Source: Chryseobacterium oleae
GTDB lineage: Bacteria > Bacteroidota > Bacteroidia > Flavobacteriales > Weeksellaceae
Assembly: GCF_900115055.1 (NCBI RefSeq)
Contig: NZ_FOVD01000004.1
Coordinates: 1-64,000, forward strand
Length of the DNA stretch: 64,000 nucleotides
Direction of reading: 5' to 3'
Below the pieces are notes generated by a model. It was not told where the DNA came from. It saw only the letters and a program-made list of their open reading frames with translations, and searched no databases. Every line of letters begins with the position of its first letter. The first letter of the stretch is position 1. Below are positions 41,217 through 50,330 of this stretch, piece by piece. Position numbers and translations under genes: made by a program.

Positions 41217-41265
41217 ATGATTGGTTTGTTCTTGTTAAAATTAATAAAATTATTGGAATGTGAGC

Positions 41266-42858
41266 TTACATTGCTCTTTTGTGTGTGATTAAGATGTGAG
41301 AATCTTCATCGGTTTCATAGTCTTTGTATGACGTTTTGAAACCTAATAGTTCCACATTAATGTCTTCTTCTTTTGCCCTGATATTGGCGAAATCCTGGAT
41401 CATTTCCAGTACGTCGGTGGCAATATATGAGGTTCCTCTTGCGTCAATGGTTACAGTAGAATTAGATTTAATGTTTTTTAAAGTCTTTTTAATAGCTGCC
41501 TTGTTTAAGAAAGAAACTTCTTCGGCAAGCTTGATATTAATTCCGTCTGCATTATCCAGTTTTTCTCTGCTCAGATAATAAGCACGCTTCATATTTCCCT
41601 GAAGGATATAGAATACAGAGATCGCCAGACCAATACCTACTCCTTTCAGAAGGTCAGTGGCCACTACAGCTGCTACGGTCGCTACGAACGGAATGAACTG
41701 GAATTTACCCAAATGCCAGAAATGTTTGAAGGTCGCTGGTTTTGCCAGTTTATATCCTACAAGAATCAGTACTGCGGCAAGGGTAGCCAGCGGTATAAGG
41801 TTAAGGATAAACGGAATGGTCAATACACATACCAGTAGAAGGACACCATGGATCATTGCAGAAAGCTTTGAAGTAGCTCCCGCATTGGCATTGGCAGAAC
41901 TTCTTACTACTACAGAAGTCATAGGCAGTCCTCCTATGAATGAGCTGATCAGGTTACCTATTCCCTGTGCCTTAAGCTCAAGGTTGGTATCCGTAATTCT
42001 TCTCTGCTTATCCAGTCTGTCAGAAGCTTCGATACAAAGCAGGGTTTCAATGGAAGCTACAATGGCAATCGTTGCTCCTACGATCCATACCTTAGGATTG
42101 GTGAATCCTCCAAAATCAGGCATCGTAACAAGATTTTTGAAATCATCCAATGACTTGGGAACGGGTAATGAAACCAGATGCTGTGTACCGATGGCTAATG
42201 AACTTCCGGACAGTTTGAACAGTTCATTAAGAAGTATTCCTGCCACTACGGCTACCAGTGCTCCCGGAAGCATTTTCATTCTTTTTAAAGCCGGAATTTT
42301 ATCCCAGGCAATAAGAATACCTACCGAAAACAGGGTTACCACAATAGCGCCCATGTGTATGGCTCCGAATAATTCCGTGAAATATCCGAAATTCAGACCG
42401 TTGTCAAATATAGATTCATGCCCTTCGTAATCCTTGTCGAATCCCATGGCATGAGGAATTTGTTTTAAAATAATGATGATCCCGATGGCGGCAAGCATTC
42501 CCTCGATAACATTGTTCGGGAAATAATTGGATATACTTCCGGCTCTGATAAATCCTAAAATTAATTGGAGAAGTCCCGCAATGATTCCTGCGCAAAGAAA
42601 AAGTTCGAAAGCGCCAAGATCTGTGATCGCTGTTAAAACAATCGCGGTAAGACCGGCTGCCGGACCTGATACCGATATATTGGAATTACTTAGAAATCCT
42701 ACGACTAATCCTCCTACAATACCGGAGATGACTCCGGACAAGGGTGGTGCTCCTGATGCTAAAGCGATTCCGAGACATAATGGAAGCGCTACTAAGAATA
42801 CAACGAGTCCGGAAGGGAAATTCTCCTTGATTCCTCCTATGAATGATGTTTTTTTCAT
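41266..42858 (-). CDS. SulP-family anion transporter (probable bicarbonate uptake)
   Basis: This 530-residue inner-membrane protein has the SulP layout: about 14 hydrophobic segments in residues 15-425 starting FPSGLVVFLVALPLCLGIAL, with VSGPAAGLTAIV and MTSVVVRSSANANAGATSKL. A C-terminal cytoplasmic STAS domain follows (about 440-515, with STVTIDARGTSYIATDVLEM). SulP proteins carry sulfate, bicarbonate, dicarboxylates or other anions. The flanking carbonic anhydrase genes point to bicarbonate, as in BicA. The Na+ or H+ coupling and real substrate cannot be read from sequence. Confidence 0.9.
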   Translation of the reverse strand: MKKTSFIGGIKENFPSGLVVFLVALPLCLGIALASGAPPLSGVISGIVGGLVVGFLSNSNISVSGPAAGLTAIVLTAITDLGAFELFLCAGIIAGLLQLILGFIRAGSISNYFPNNVIEGMLAAIGIIIILKQIPHAMGFDKDYEGHESIFDNGLNFGYFTELFGAIHMGAIVVTLFSVGILIAWDKIPALKRMKMLPGALVAVVAGILLNELFKLSGSSLAIGTQHLVSLPVPKSLDDFKNLVTMPDFGGFTNPKVWIVGATIAIVASIETLLCIEASDRLDKQRRITDTNLELKAQGIGNLISSFIGGLPMTSVVVRSSANANAGATSKLSAMIHGVLLLVCVLTIPFILNLIPLATLAAVLILVGYKLAKPATFKHFWHLGKFQFIPFVATVAAVVATDLLKGVGIGLAISVFYILQGNMKRAYYLSREKLDNADGINIKLAEEVSFLNKAAIKKTLKNIKSNSTVTIDARGTSYIATDVLEMIQDFANIRAKEEDINVELLGFKTSYKDYETDEDSHILITHKRAM

Positions 42859-43005
42859 AATGTTTCTTGAAAAATACTATAACCGTCTGATCTATACACA
42901 GATAGTCAGTTATAAAAGATTGGAAATTTAAATTTAAAAAGCACACGTATCCTATACCAGTTTCTGATATGAATACTATTAAAAAAATCTAACTATACTT
43001 TAAAT

Positions 43006-43305
43006 TTAAGCTTCCGGAGGCGGAGAAAATATGGTAAGTAAAGGTGACAGATGAAAGGAATCATCTATCAGCTCAAAGGAAACGCCCTGAAGGTCAGGTT
43101 CGGAAAACTTCACGTAATCGAATACGTCCAGAGTTTTCGGAAGCGTTTTTTCATAAACAATAAAAGAGGATGGGTGAGAATGCGGTTCTTCTTCATTGAT
43201 GATCACATTGGTCCTTGCGATATCCCAGCCAGCTATCGCAGCAATGCCAGGCAGTGCTGTGAAGTTGAGAAAGAAGGTCAATACAATAATACTCCAGAAT
43301 TTCAT
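43006..43305 (-). CDS. Small secreted protein of unknown function beside the carbonic anhydrase genes
   Basis: This 99-residue protein starts with a signal peptide (about 1-23, MKFWSIIVLTFFLNFTALPG). The remainder (NVIINEEEPHSHPSSFIVYE, with a Glu- and His-rich start, then SFHLSPLLTIFSPPPEA at the very end) is not a family I can name. The EEEPHSHP cluster could bind a metal, which is inference. It lies 22 bp downstream of the second carbonic anhydrase gene on the same strand and upstream of SulP (147 bp), so it is probably part of the same functional cluster. Confidence 0.65.
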   Translation of the reverse strand: MKFWSIIVLTFFLNFTALPGIAAIAGWDIARTNVIINEEEPHSHPSSFIVYEKTLPKTLDVFDYVKFSEPDLQGVSFELIDDSFHLSPLLTIFSPPPEA

Positions 43306-43327
43306 CTTACATTCATTTTTAGAAAAA

Positions 43328-43996
43328 CTATGTCGTTTTTCTGCTCATTACCCAATCAGAACTTGTAAGGTTATATATTTTTTGGATGTCTTTCAGGATT
43401 TTCTCGAAATCGATATCCAAATCTATGATTTTACCCGTTCTAAGGTCAAAAACCCAGCCGTGAACAGTAGGATATTCTTCTAAAATATATCTTTCCTGTA
43501 CGCAGGCCATTTTGATCACGTTGATGCACTGCTCCTGAACATTAAGCTCAACAAGCCGGTCATAACGTTTTCCCTGATCTTCAATAGAATCTAATTCAGT
43601 CTGGTGAATTCTGTAAACATCACGAATGTTTCTCAACCATGGATTCAGTAACCCTAAATCCTGAGGAGTCATCGCTGCTTTTACGCCACCGCAGTTGTAA
43701 TGTCCGCATACGATAATGTGTTTTACTTTAAGATGTTCTACGGCATATTGAATAACCGCTGTGGAACTCATGTCTAAAGTGTTGACTACATTAGCAATAT
43801 TTCTGTGAACAAAAACATCTCCCGGTTTTGCTCCCATGATCTCTTCCGCTGTCACCCTGCTGTCCGAGCATCCGATGTACAGATAATCGGGGTTTTGGGT
43901 TTTGGCCAGCTCATGGAAAAATTCAGGATCTTCTGAAATTTTAGATTCTACCCATTGTCTGTTGTTTTCGAAAATATCTTTATACGATTGTGACAT
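43328..43996 (-). CDS. Beta-carbonic anhydrase (2), Can-type
   Basis: This 222-residue cytoplasmic enzyme has Cys43 and Asp45-Arg47 in YIGCSDSRVTAEEI and His99 and Cys102 in IVCGHYNCGGVKAAM, the complete beta-class zinc site. GDVFVHRNIANVVNTLD and the C-terminal GWVFDLRTGKIIDLDID match the E. coli Can type, distinct from the first carbonic anhydrase here. It is the first gene of the leftward run carbonic anhydrase, small secreted protein, SulP, carbonic anhydrase. Its substrate supply function (bicarbonate for carboxylases) is general knowledge. Confidence 0.94.
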   Translation of the reverse strand: MSQSYKDIFENNRQWVESKISEDPEFFHELAKTQNPDYLYIGCSDSRVTAEEIMGAKPGDVFVHRNIANVVNTLDMSSTAVIQYAVEHLKVKHIIVCGHYNCGGVKAAMTPQDLGLLNPWLRNIRDVYRIHQTELDSIEDQGKRYDRLVELNVQEQCINVIKMACVQERYILEEYPTVHGWVFDLRTGKIIDLDIDFEKILKDIQKIYNLTSSDWVMSRKTT

Positions 43997-44338
43997 AATT
44001 TTAAATACTAAAGGTGTATAATTATTTATTTCGTTTAAATTATTTTCAAATTCAATAGATCAAATCAATAATTATGCAAAAATATAATTTTTGCGGAAAA
44101 TGCAATCACTTTTAACAATATTTAATATTAAAATATGCTTAAAATCATGTTTAAAATCAATGATAGATACAGTTTCCGGACGAATTGATCTGAAAAATTA
44201 ATAATCCAAACTCAAAAAAGCTATCTAAATTTACAAACTATAAACGATAAAATTAAAAATAGAGATTAAAATATTATTAATTCTACAAAAAAACCGCCTC
44301 AAAAATTGAGACGGTTCAAATTTTACTTTGTTTTAATA
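43997..44338. other. AT-rich spacer without genes
   Basis: A very AT-rich 342-bp stretch with no plausible reading frame. It should hold the promoter of the carbonic anhydrase gene cluster on the left and holds the terminator of the giant surface protein gene at 44292-44316. Confidence 0.6.
44292..44316 (-). terminator. Rho-independent terminator after the giant T9SS type A gene
   Basis: AACCGCCTCA and TTGAGACGGTT form a stem of about 10 bp with one mismatch and a short A-rich loop; T-runs follow on the minus strand. It lies 22 bp beyond the stop codon at 44339. Confidence 0.82.
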
Positions 44339-47300
44339 TTATTCCTTAATAATTTTCACTATCGTTTCAGAATTGTTGATTCTTACTAGATAAGCGCCGG
44401 AGATCAACGAAGAGAGATCCGTACGGTCATTTTCAAACTTTCCGGATTTCACAAGCTGGCCGGAAAGGTTATAAATCTGATAGTAATAATCTTTCGTTCT
44501 GTCATTTCCTTTGATGTACAATATGCTTTTCACAGGATTAGGGAAGAACTGAAGCTTGTTCTGAGCTACTTTTTCCTCAATCACTGATTTTGCAATGACA
44601 TCTTTTGCTTTAGCCAAAGCTTTTTTAGGAACCGGAATCGCGAAAGGTTCATATCTTCCGATCTCGTTTCCATTGGCGTCATACTTGATTTCTGCACAAC
44701 GGCATGACATCGCGGCCTGCGGACGGAAACCAAATGTTGGTGTTAAATAATACAGTTTATCCGTAGCCCCAACCGTTTGAGTGATGACCGCATTAAACAA
44801 CATTCCCAGAGAAGAACCGGCACCACCCTGATTGGCAGCAGTCCAGATTCCTGACTTCATAAAGGTATCAGGATTTCCTCCCAGTTTAGAAGCATCTAAT
44901 GCATTTCCTCCATTGAATCCTCTTATTCCGTTGTTCGGGAATGTTCCGATATTGTATTCAGGTCTGTTTAAAATAAATCCATATCTGAATGAACCTGTCC
45001 CTGCGGCATTTCCATACACAAAGCCACCCAGATAGTTCATTTTGTTGATATCATATGCCTCATTGCTTACATAGGTATTATCCTTACCTGGATCAATTCC
45101 GTAAGAATTTGTGAATTTTGCATTGTAGAACCATGGCGTATTTCCTTTTGAAATAAGGTTTCCAAGGATGACACCGGTAGATACACTTTCCATATCCACA
45201 ATTCTCCAGCCTGCCGGGCAAGGGTCGTAAGCCGATTTTTCAGTAGCATGTCCCCATCTTTCAGGCATATTGCCGTTTTCGTCCGAAACCCAGTCCAGTT
45301 TTGTAGCATCAGACTGATACAGATAACTTAAAGGATTGGTAACGGAATACTTCACTACTTTCTTCAGTTTATCAGCTTTAGAATCAGATGGTGAAACATT
45401 CGCTGTTGCAGAATAAGTGGTATAAGGCTGGGTGTAGCTCGTTAAATATTCAGGCTCCAGCATATTGTTCGCATACGGAATAGCTCCTGTAGTGGTATTG
45501 GCAGGGTTATTCTGTCTGTACACAAAATAGTCATTGAATGGTCTTTTACCGCTCACAAAATGATTATAAAACATTCCCGGATTGTAAAATACAGGCAACG
45601 GATCTTTTCTTCCCCACTGGAAATGAAGACCGCCGCTGTCATGCATTTGGTCCAATCTGGCCACTGCAGCAGGATTATTGTTGTTATAAGAACCTAGCGG
45701 ACCTGTATAAGCAGCGGTGTTATATGCGTAAATATGTTCGCTGATAAAAGGAAGTTTTGCTCCTAAATCCCTGTCCATAAAGGTAGTTTTCATAGGAACA
45801 CCCGCACTGGTCATTGGATCTACAAACTGATCGTTAGCAGGAATAACTCCACCGTTGGTCGCATTTTCCGGATCAAATGTGTAGGTTTCAATAACAGATC
45901 TTGGCGCCCAGATATGCCAGCTCCATAATACCGGATCATTGTGCTTGTTGGCTGTCCATGTACCGCTTCCTACATGAAGGGCAACCACGGCATTCCCTGT
46001 AGCATTAGGATTTAAAGTAACCTTTAAAATAGCAGTATCTATCGGGCCATCTACAATTTCCATCTTTTGGATCAGGTTTGTATTGTTGGTCCATACTACG
46101 GAAGAAGACTTTGTGCTTTCTGCCGGGAAAGAAAAATCTGTGCTTAAATGCAGCTTGTGCATCGCGTAGGCTTTTCTTATTGGAATTTCAATGATCCTGT
46201 CATTATCCTTATTGGGATCTACTTTGTTTCCATTCGGATTAGGAGTTACCAAAGCAGGATTGGTGTATTCTACATAACTGTTGGGCAGTTTAGTCCATGA
46301 TTTTACAGTTTCCGTAGAATAGGTTTCCGTAGTTGAAGCTACGAATTCCGTTTCAAAAGCTGCCGGCATAAAGGCACTGTTAGGATCGTATATACAACGA
46401 ACACCACCGCTGCTGGTGTAAGCACTTGTTGAGAATCTGTGCCATCCCGGTCTAGGTTTGGAACCGCTTAACGGATCTGAAATTAAAGTTAAACCTGCAG
46501 CACCAAATGAAGGATATCTTACCTGATTGATCACTTCAGTTGCCGTCATAAATGTTGCCGTTAATAAACCTCCGTCTGCACTCTGATCCTGGAAATTAAC
46601 CACAGGAGTGATCCATCCTGTTCCGTATTTTAAAGGACTGGTACCGTTTGGATAGTTTTCATAATTTCCGTTGATAGGGAATTTGCCCAGATTCATTCCG
46701 GAAACACCTGAAAAATCAAATCCGAACTGAGGATAAACTTTTATACCCGGATAATCCGCATTTAAAGCCGTAGCATTGAATTCAGGATCAACCGTATTTC
46801 CGGTATGTTTCCCCCAAGGGCTGTATCTGTTTTCATTAGGCATCGGAGTACCTGAATTTCTTCCTCCTGAAAAATAACTTGAAGGAACTCTCCAGTTACA
46901 AGGACAAGGGTCATAAGGAGATTTCAGAGCGTATCTTGAACTGGCTTCTCCCACCACGGCATCATCAATATCTGAATAATTACCCTGACGTGTATCTCCC
47001 CAAAGATCCCATGCAGCTATATTTTCGCGGTAAGGAGGAAGGTATTTTTTGTATTTCTCCTTTGAAAACCATGTGGTGATGCCGACCTGTGTCCAGCTGT
47101 TATTGTCATTCTGTTTTAGGAAATCTTCACCGTCGTTTAATAGAGCTTCCCCTTTTTTAGCGACAAACACCGGTGTTGCGATAAAGCTGATCGGGTTTTG
47201 TATAGAAAATCTGATATTTCCGTTAGGCGTATCTGTTCCCGTATTGACCTGGGAAGTATATTTATTTCCCCTTACTTTTATGAATTTAGACTGAAAAGCA

Positions 47301-49303
47301 GGATCTGTATAAGATAAATTGATCTCCCCGTTGATTGGGTAGAGGCTTAAATCCTTAAGACCAAATGAAGGGAACGGGTCTTTTCTTCCCCACTGGTATT
47401 GCAGCCCGGCAGATTTATGCCAGTCGTTGCCTACAAAATTCGCGCTGGTGGCACCCAGGTTTCTGTCCATCCATTTCCAGTTGGTAACGGGATTACCATC
47501 TTTATCTTTTTCGAACCCGTGATGGTAAGTGCTTCCGTTTGCAGAAGGATCGTCCGTTGCCCATACGTGCCATGTCCAGTAGATCTGGTCATTCACTTTG
47601 TAAGATACGACAGCGTTACCTTCTTTTATTTTATTGATCAGAACTTTGATCTTAGCATTTTCTCCTGTTCCTTCCAGGGTGACAGATTTGATAAGCCCCG
47701 GTTCATCTTCCCAGTATAATCCTGCTTTAGCGATGCCATCAGGAATTTTGGTGTAGACTCCGTTGTCGTTCTTCATGAAATCGCCACCTTTAGCCCACAT
47801 TTCGTATGCTTTTTTAACGGGGATATACAAACCGTCTACCTGGCTTCCGTTTTTATCCTTTCCTGTGAAGACATAACTGTTGGGAGCTTTGGTCCAGTCT
47901 GTGACAAGCGTTGGCTGTGCTCCGGGATTAATGGTGTAACAGTTAACAGAACATTCCGATGCTTCATTTTTATAGGCAGCAGTATTTCCAAAAATGCCGG
48001 TATACTTAATGAACTTGGAAATCTCCCTTTCTATATCCTGTAGTGATCTTTTGGTCTGATAGGATGTATTTACATCATTTCTCAGTGCCCCTACACCATA
48101 AAGAGTCATTTCAGAGGTGTCAGAAATCAATAAATTTTCAGATCCGGGTCCTCTTCGAATTCCCAGTCCGTTGGTATACCCAAAATAAGGACCGCCGTAA
48201 TTACTGGTTGTGTTCGGATTTAAGTCGATATAAGTTCCATCATTTTTATAAACTCTTAAACCTGTTGCAAGACTGGATACAATCACTACAGGCTGCTGAT
48301 CAGGAATGATTTCAGATAAATTTTTCCATGTTCTGTTATAGAGATTGAAATATCTGCTTTCCAAACGGGTCGGATCTTTGAAGTTGAAATATCCCGGACC
48401 GTCAGCATCTCCCGGCCATTGACTGAATTTCATGAAAAATCCATTGGCTGAAAATTTACCGGCAAAAATATACACCGGATCATCATAGCTGTACAGATAT
48501 GGAATTGGATGACCCGCTGTTTCAGTGTATATAAATTCAGAGGTAGATCCAAGTGCGTTGGTAATGGCTCCCGTATTGAGCAGTTTTACAGATTTGGTAT
48601 CATTCGGTTCTGTTATAATATCTGAGGGATTGGTTGGAGAAAAAACGACATCGTTTTTCTTATTATCCATTAAAACATTACTCAGTTTGTTCCAGGAATA
48701 GGCTGAAGTTACCCTGTCTTTGATTCCTGTAGCTTTTCCATTGGCGTCTGTGATTAGTGTACCTGCTTTTTTAGGGGTTAAAAGCATGGTGTATTCATTT
48801 TCATCCAGTTCACAGTTGCCGATAGCATAATCTCCCTGTTTGTAATGGTTTACCGTTTTTCCCCAGACTACACTGCTGAAATTGGCGGTACCTGAATCGG
48901 AGCTTAGTTCAACTTTTACATTGTGATTGGGGTTTACGGAAGCGGGCAATTCAAAAGTTGCTTTTAAATTTTCGTTATACTGGTTGTACGAATATAAGGT
49001 TTTACACCAGCCGGTTACCCATTCTCCCTGAGCATTCTGATACTTGATGGAAAGCAGAATGTTGCTGTCGGTAAAGGGTTTGGAGAGTTGGCCGTTCATG
49101 ACGACCAGTCCTTTTTCATTCACATTTTGTGAAATGATTAGAAGAGGATCCAGATCATAAACGCCGGGTGGTGTTGGCGTTTTAAGTCTGGACCCACTGG
49201 GTTTCTCATCTGGTTTCGGGATTGGGATGGTCCCCGAAAATGCATGAGACGATGCAATACAAAAGACTGCAGCAAAAATCTTTAATGTTGATTTTTTTTT
49301 CAT
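44339..49303 (-). CDS. Giant T9SS type A surface protein with two FISUMP-like modules
   Basis: From ATG 49303 this is a 1654-residue protein with a signal peptide (about 1-24, MKKKSTLKIFAAVFCIASSH). An in-frame TTG at 49360 would put 19 residues ahead of that signal and is rejected. Two internal modules resemble Fibrobacter-succinogenes major-paralogous (FISUMP) domains: WMDRNLGATS with LQYQWGRKDPFPSF at about 610-650 and YDPCPCNWRVPSSY near 800, then FMDRDLGAK with LHFQWGRKDPLPVF at about 1175-1240 and YDPCPAGWRI near 1363. The C-terminus (about 1586-1654, FFPNPVKSILYIKG, ending IVKIIKE) is a T9SS type A sorting domain. It should be exported and surface-bound; adhesion is inference. Confidence 0.88.
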   Translation of the reverse strand: MKKKSTLKIFAAVFCIASSHAFSGTIPIPKPDEKPSGSRLKTPTPPGVYDLDPLLIISQNVNEKGLVVMNGQLSKPFTDSNILLSIKYQNAQGEWVTGWCKTLYSYNQYNENLKATFELPASVNPNHNVKVELSSDSGTANFSSVVWGKTVNHYKQGDYAIGNCELDENEYTMLLTPKKAGTLITDANGKATGIKDRVTSAYSWNKLSNVLMDNKKNDVVFSPTNPSDIITEPNDTKSVKLLNTGAITNALGSTSEFIYTETAGHPIPYLYSYDDPVYIFAGKFSANGFFMKFSQWPGDADGPGYFNFKDPTRLESRYFNLYNRTWKNLSEIIPDQQPVVIVSSLATGLRVYKNDGTYIDLNPNTTSNYGGPYFGYTNGLGIRRGPGSENLLISDTSEMTLYGVGALRNDVNTSYQTKRSLQDIEREISKFIKYTGIFGNTAAYKNEASECSVNCYTINPGAQPTLVTDWTKAPNSYVFTGKDKNGSQVDGLYIPVKKAYEMWAKGGDFMKNDNGVYTKIPDGIAKAGLYWEDEPGLIKSVTLEGTGENAKIKVLINKIKEGNAVVSYKVNDQIYWTWHVWATDDPSANGSTYHHGFEKDKDGNPVTNWKWMDRNLGATSANFVGNDWHKSAGLQYQWGRKDPFPSFGLKDLSLYPINGEINLSYTDPAFQSKFIKVRGNKYTSQVNTGTDTPNGNIRFSIQNPISFIATPVFVAKKGEALLNDGEDFLKQNDNNSWTQVGITTWFSKEKYKKYLPPYRENIAAWDLWGDTRQGNYSDIDDAVVGEASSRYALKSPYDPCPCNWRVPSSYFSGGRNSGTPMPNENRYSPWGKHTGNTVDPEFNATALNADYPGIKVYPQFGFDFSGVSGMNLGKFPINGNYENYPNGTSPLKYGTGWITPVVNFQDQSADGGLLTATFMTATEVINQVRYPSFGAAGLTLISDPLSGSKPRPGWHRFSTSAYTSSGGVRCIYDPNSAFMPAAFETEFVASTTETYSTETVKSWTKLPNSYVEYTNPALVTPNPNGNKVDPNKDNDRIIEIPIRKAYAMHKLHLSTDFSFPAESTKSSSVVWTNNTNLIQKMEIVDGPIDTAILKVTLNPNATGNAVVALHVGSGTWTANKHNDPVLWSWHIWAPRSVIETYTFDPENATNGGVIPANDQFVDPMTSAGVPMKTTFMDRDLGAKLPFISEHIYAYNTAAYTGPLGSYNNNNPAAVARLDQMHDSGGLHFQWGRKDPLPVFYNPGMFYNHFVSGKRPFNDYFVYRQNNPANTTTGAIPYANNMLEPEYLTSYTQPYTTYSATANVSPSDSKADKLKKVVKYSVTNPLSYLYQSDATKLDWVSDENGNMPERWGHATEKSAYDPCPAGWRIVDMESVSTGVILGNLISKGNTPWFYNAKFTNSYGIDPGKDNTYVSNEAYDINKMNYLGGFVYGNAAGTGSFRYGFILNRPEYNIGTFPNNGIRGFNGGNALDASKLGGNPDTFMKSGIWTAANQGGAGSSLGMLFNAVITQTVGATDKLYYLTPTFGFRPQAAMSCRCAEIKYDANGNEIGRYEPFAIPVPKKALAKAKDVIAKSVIEEKVAQNKLQFFPNPVKSILYIKGNDRTKDYYYQIYNLSGQLVKSGKFENDRTDLSSLISGAYLVRINNSETIVKIIKE

Positions 49304-49482
49304 ACGTATTAAAATTAAAAGTGTTTTTACGGAAAGTAAGGCACTGTAAATAGTTAACAATCAGTAGATAAAAAGCAGTGAAAATTTCTATAATCAAAGC
49401 TGGTTTTAATCCCAACCTGAGTAATAGAAGATGGAAATTTTACAACTAAAAAGCTATTTGCTGTTTCTTAATTTAAAATTGA

Positions 49483-49587
49483 TCAGTGACTTGATGGGAT
49501 TTCTGAAACAGTGATGTTTCCGGTATTGAGGGAAAAGGAGGCATCATAGAAGAATGCATGATCCTTAGGAAGTAATCTTTTTTTCAT
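49483..49587 (-). CDS. Candidate 34-residue small ORF
   Basis: In the 464-bp spacer 49304-49767 a short frame starts at ATG 49587 and ends at TGA (49483-49485). It encodes MKKRLLPKDHAFFYDASFSL followed by NTGNITVSEIPSSH. The basic start and later acidic part look protein-like, but no promoter box or conservation can be shown, and no family is recognised. It could equally be chance or a gene remnant. The rest of the spacer appears featureless and AT-rich. Confidence 0.3.
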   Translation of the reverse strand: MKKRLLPKDHAFFYDASFSLNTGNITVSEIPSSH

Positions 49588-49767
49588 GGGTGTGTTTCTA
49601 AGTTATTGTGTTTTGTTTTTTTTGAATGATTAAAAATTTTAACCAGAACGTTTAGTTTTCAAAAATTCTCTAACAAAAATCGACAAAAAAACTTTTTCCC
49701 ACAATAGGGACATGGATTTTTTCAAGGAAAAATTTCCAATATCGATATAAATCTATGGATAGATTTC

Positions 49768-50319
49768 TTACACCTTATGGTTGATGTAAGCTTCTGTAGC
49801 TCTTTCGTTTGGGTAAATGGTTCCCGGATTTCCCATGACCACAGAATTGGCAGGAACATCAAAATTAATATATGAATTGGGAGCAATCAACACATTGCTT
49901 CCCACTGTAATTCCGCCTACTATAACGGCATTGGCTCCGATCCAGACTTCATCACTGATGGTAGGAAACCCCTGAAGTTTACCACGGTTCTGTTGCCCGA
50001 TAGTCACCCCTTGCGCAATATTGCAGTTTTTACCAATTTTAACCTTAGGATTGATGACCAAACTTCCCCAGTGGCCCAGATAAAAACCTTCCCCGATTTC
50101 AGTTTCAGGATAGATCTGATACCCATATTTGATCTGATAATGTCTGAGAACGAATTTCCAGAATTCTCCCAGAACAGGCTTGTTGTAATACTTTTGGGCT
50201 TTTCTTAAAACATAAATAAAATGCAGATTCGGATTGATACATTTTTTCCAGATCTCAAATGAAGAGAGCCATTGTCCGCTTTCCCGGTAAAAATCTTTTT
50301 GTATAAGTGTATAACCCAT
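49768..50319 (-). CDS. Serine-acetyltransferase-like hexapeptide-repeat acyltransferase
   Basis: This 183-residue protein folds as a left-handed beta-helix: hexapeptide turns run from about residue 85 to 165 (VINPKVKIGKNCNIAQGVTI, WIGANAVIVGGITVGSNVLI). The helical N-terminus and catalytic-region GHWGSL recall serine acetyltransferase (CysE) and the colanic-acid acetyltransferase WcaB type. In this setting it more likely acetylates a sugar than serine. It is the last gene of the leftward glycan genes, 11 bp after a glycosyltransferase stop. Acyl donor would be acetyl-CoA. Confidence 0.82.
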   Translation of the reverse strand: MGYTLIQKDFYRESGQWLSSFEIWKKCINPNLHFIYVLRKAQKYYNKPVLGEFWKFVLRHYQIKYGYQIYPETEIGEGFYLGHWGSLVINPKVKIGKNCNIAQGVTIGQQNRGKLQGFPTISDEVWIGANAVIVGGITVGSNVLIAPNSYINFDVPANSVVMGNPGTIYPNERATEAYINHKV

Positions 50320-50330
50320 TCTTAAACTAT

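Noticed and set aside
41657..42430. Long open frame (257 codons) antisense to the SulP gene
   Set aside because: It lies fully inside a clear SulP coding sequence and has an unnatural Ser/Thr/Pro/Ile-rich composition; it is a shadow frame.
49304..49360. TTG start adding 19 residues to the giant T9SS type A protein
   Set aside because: It would place residues before an obvious signal peptide; the ATG at 49303 is better.
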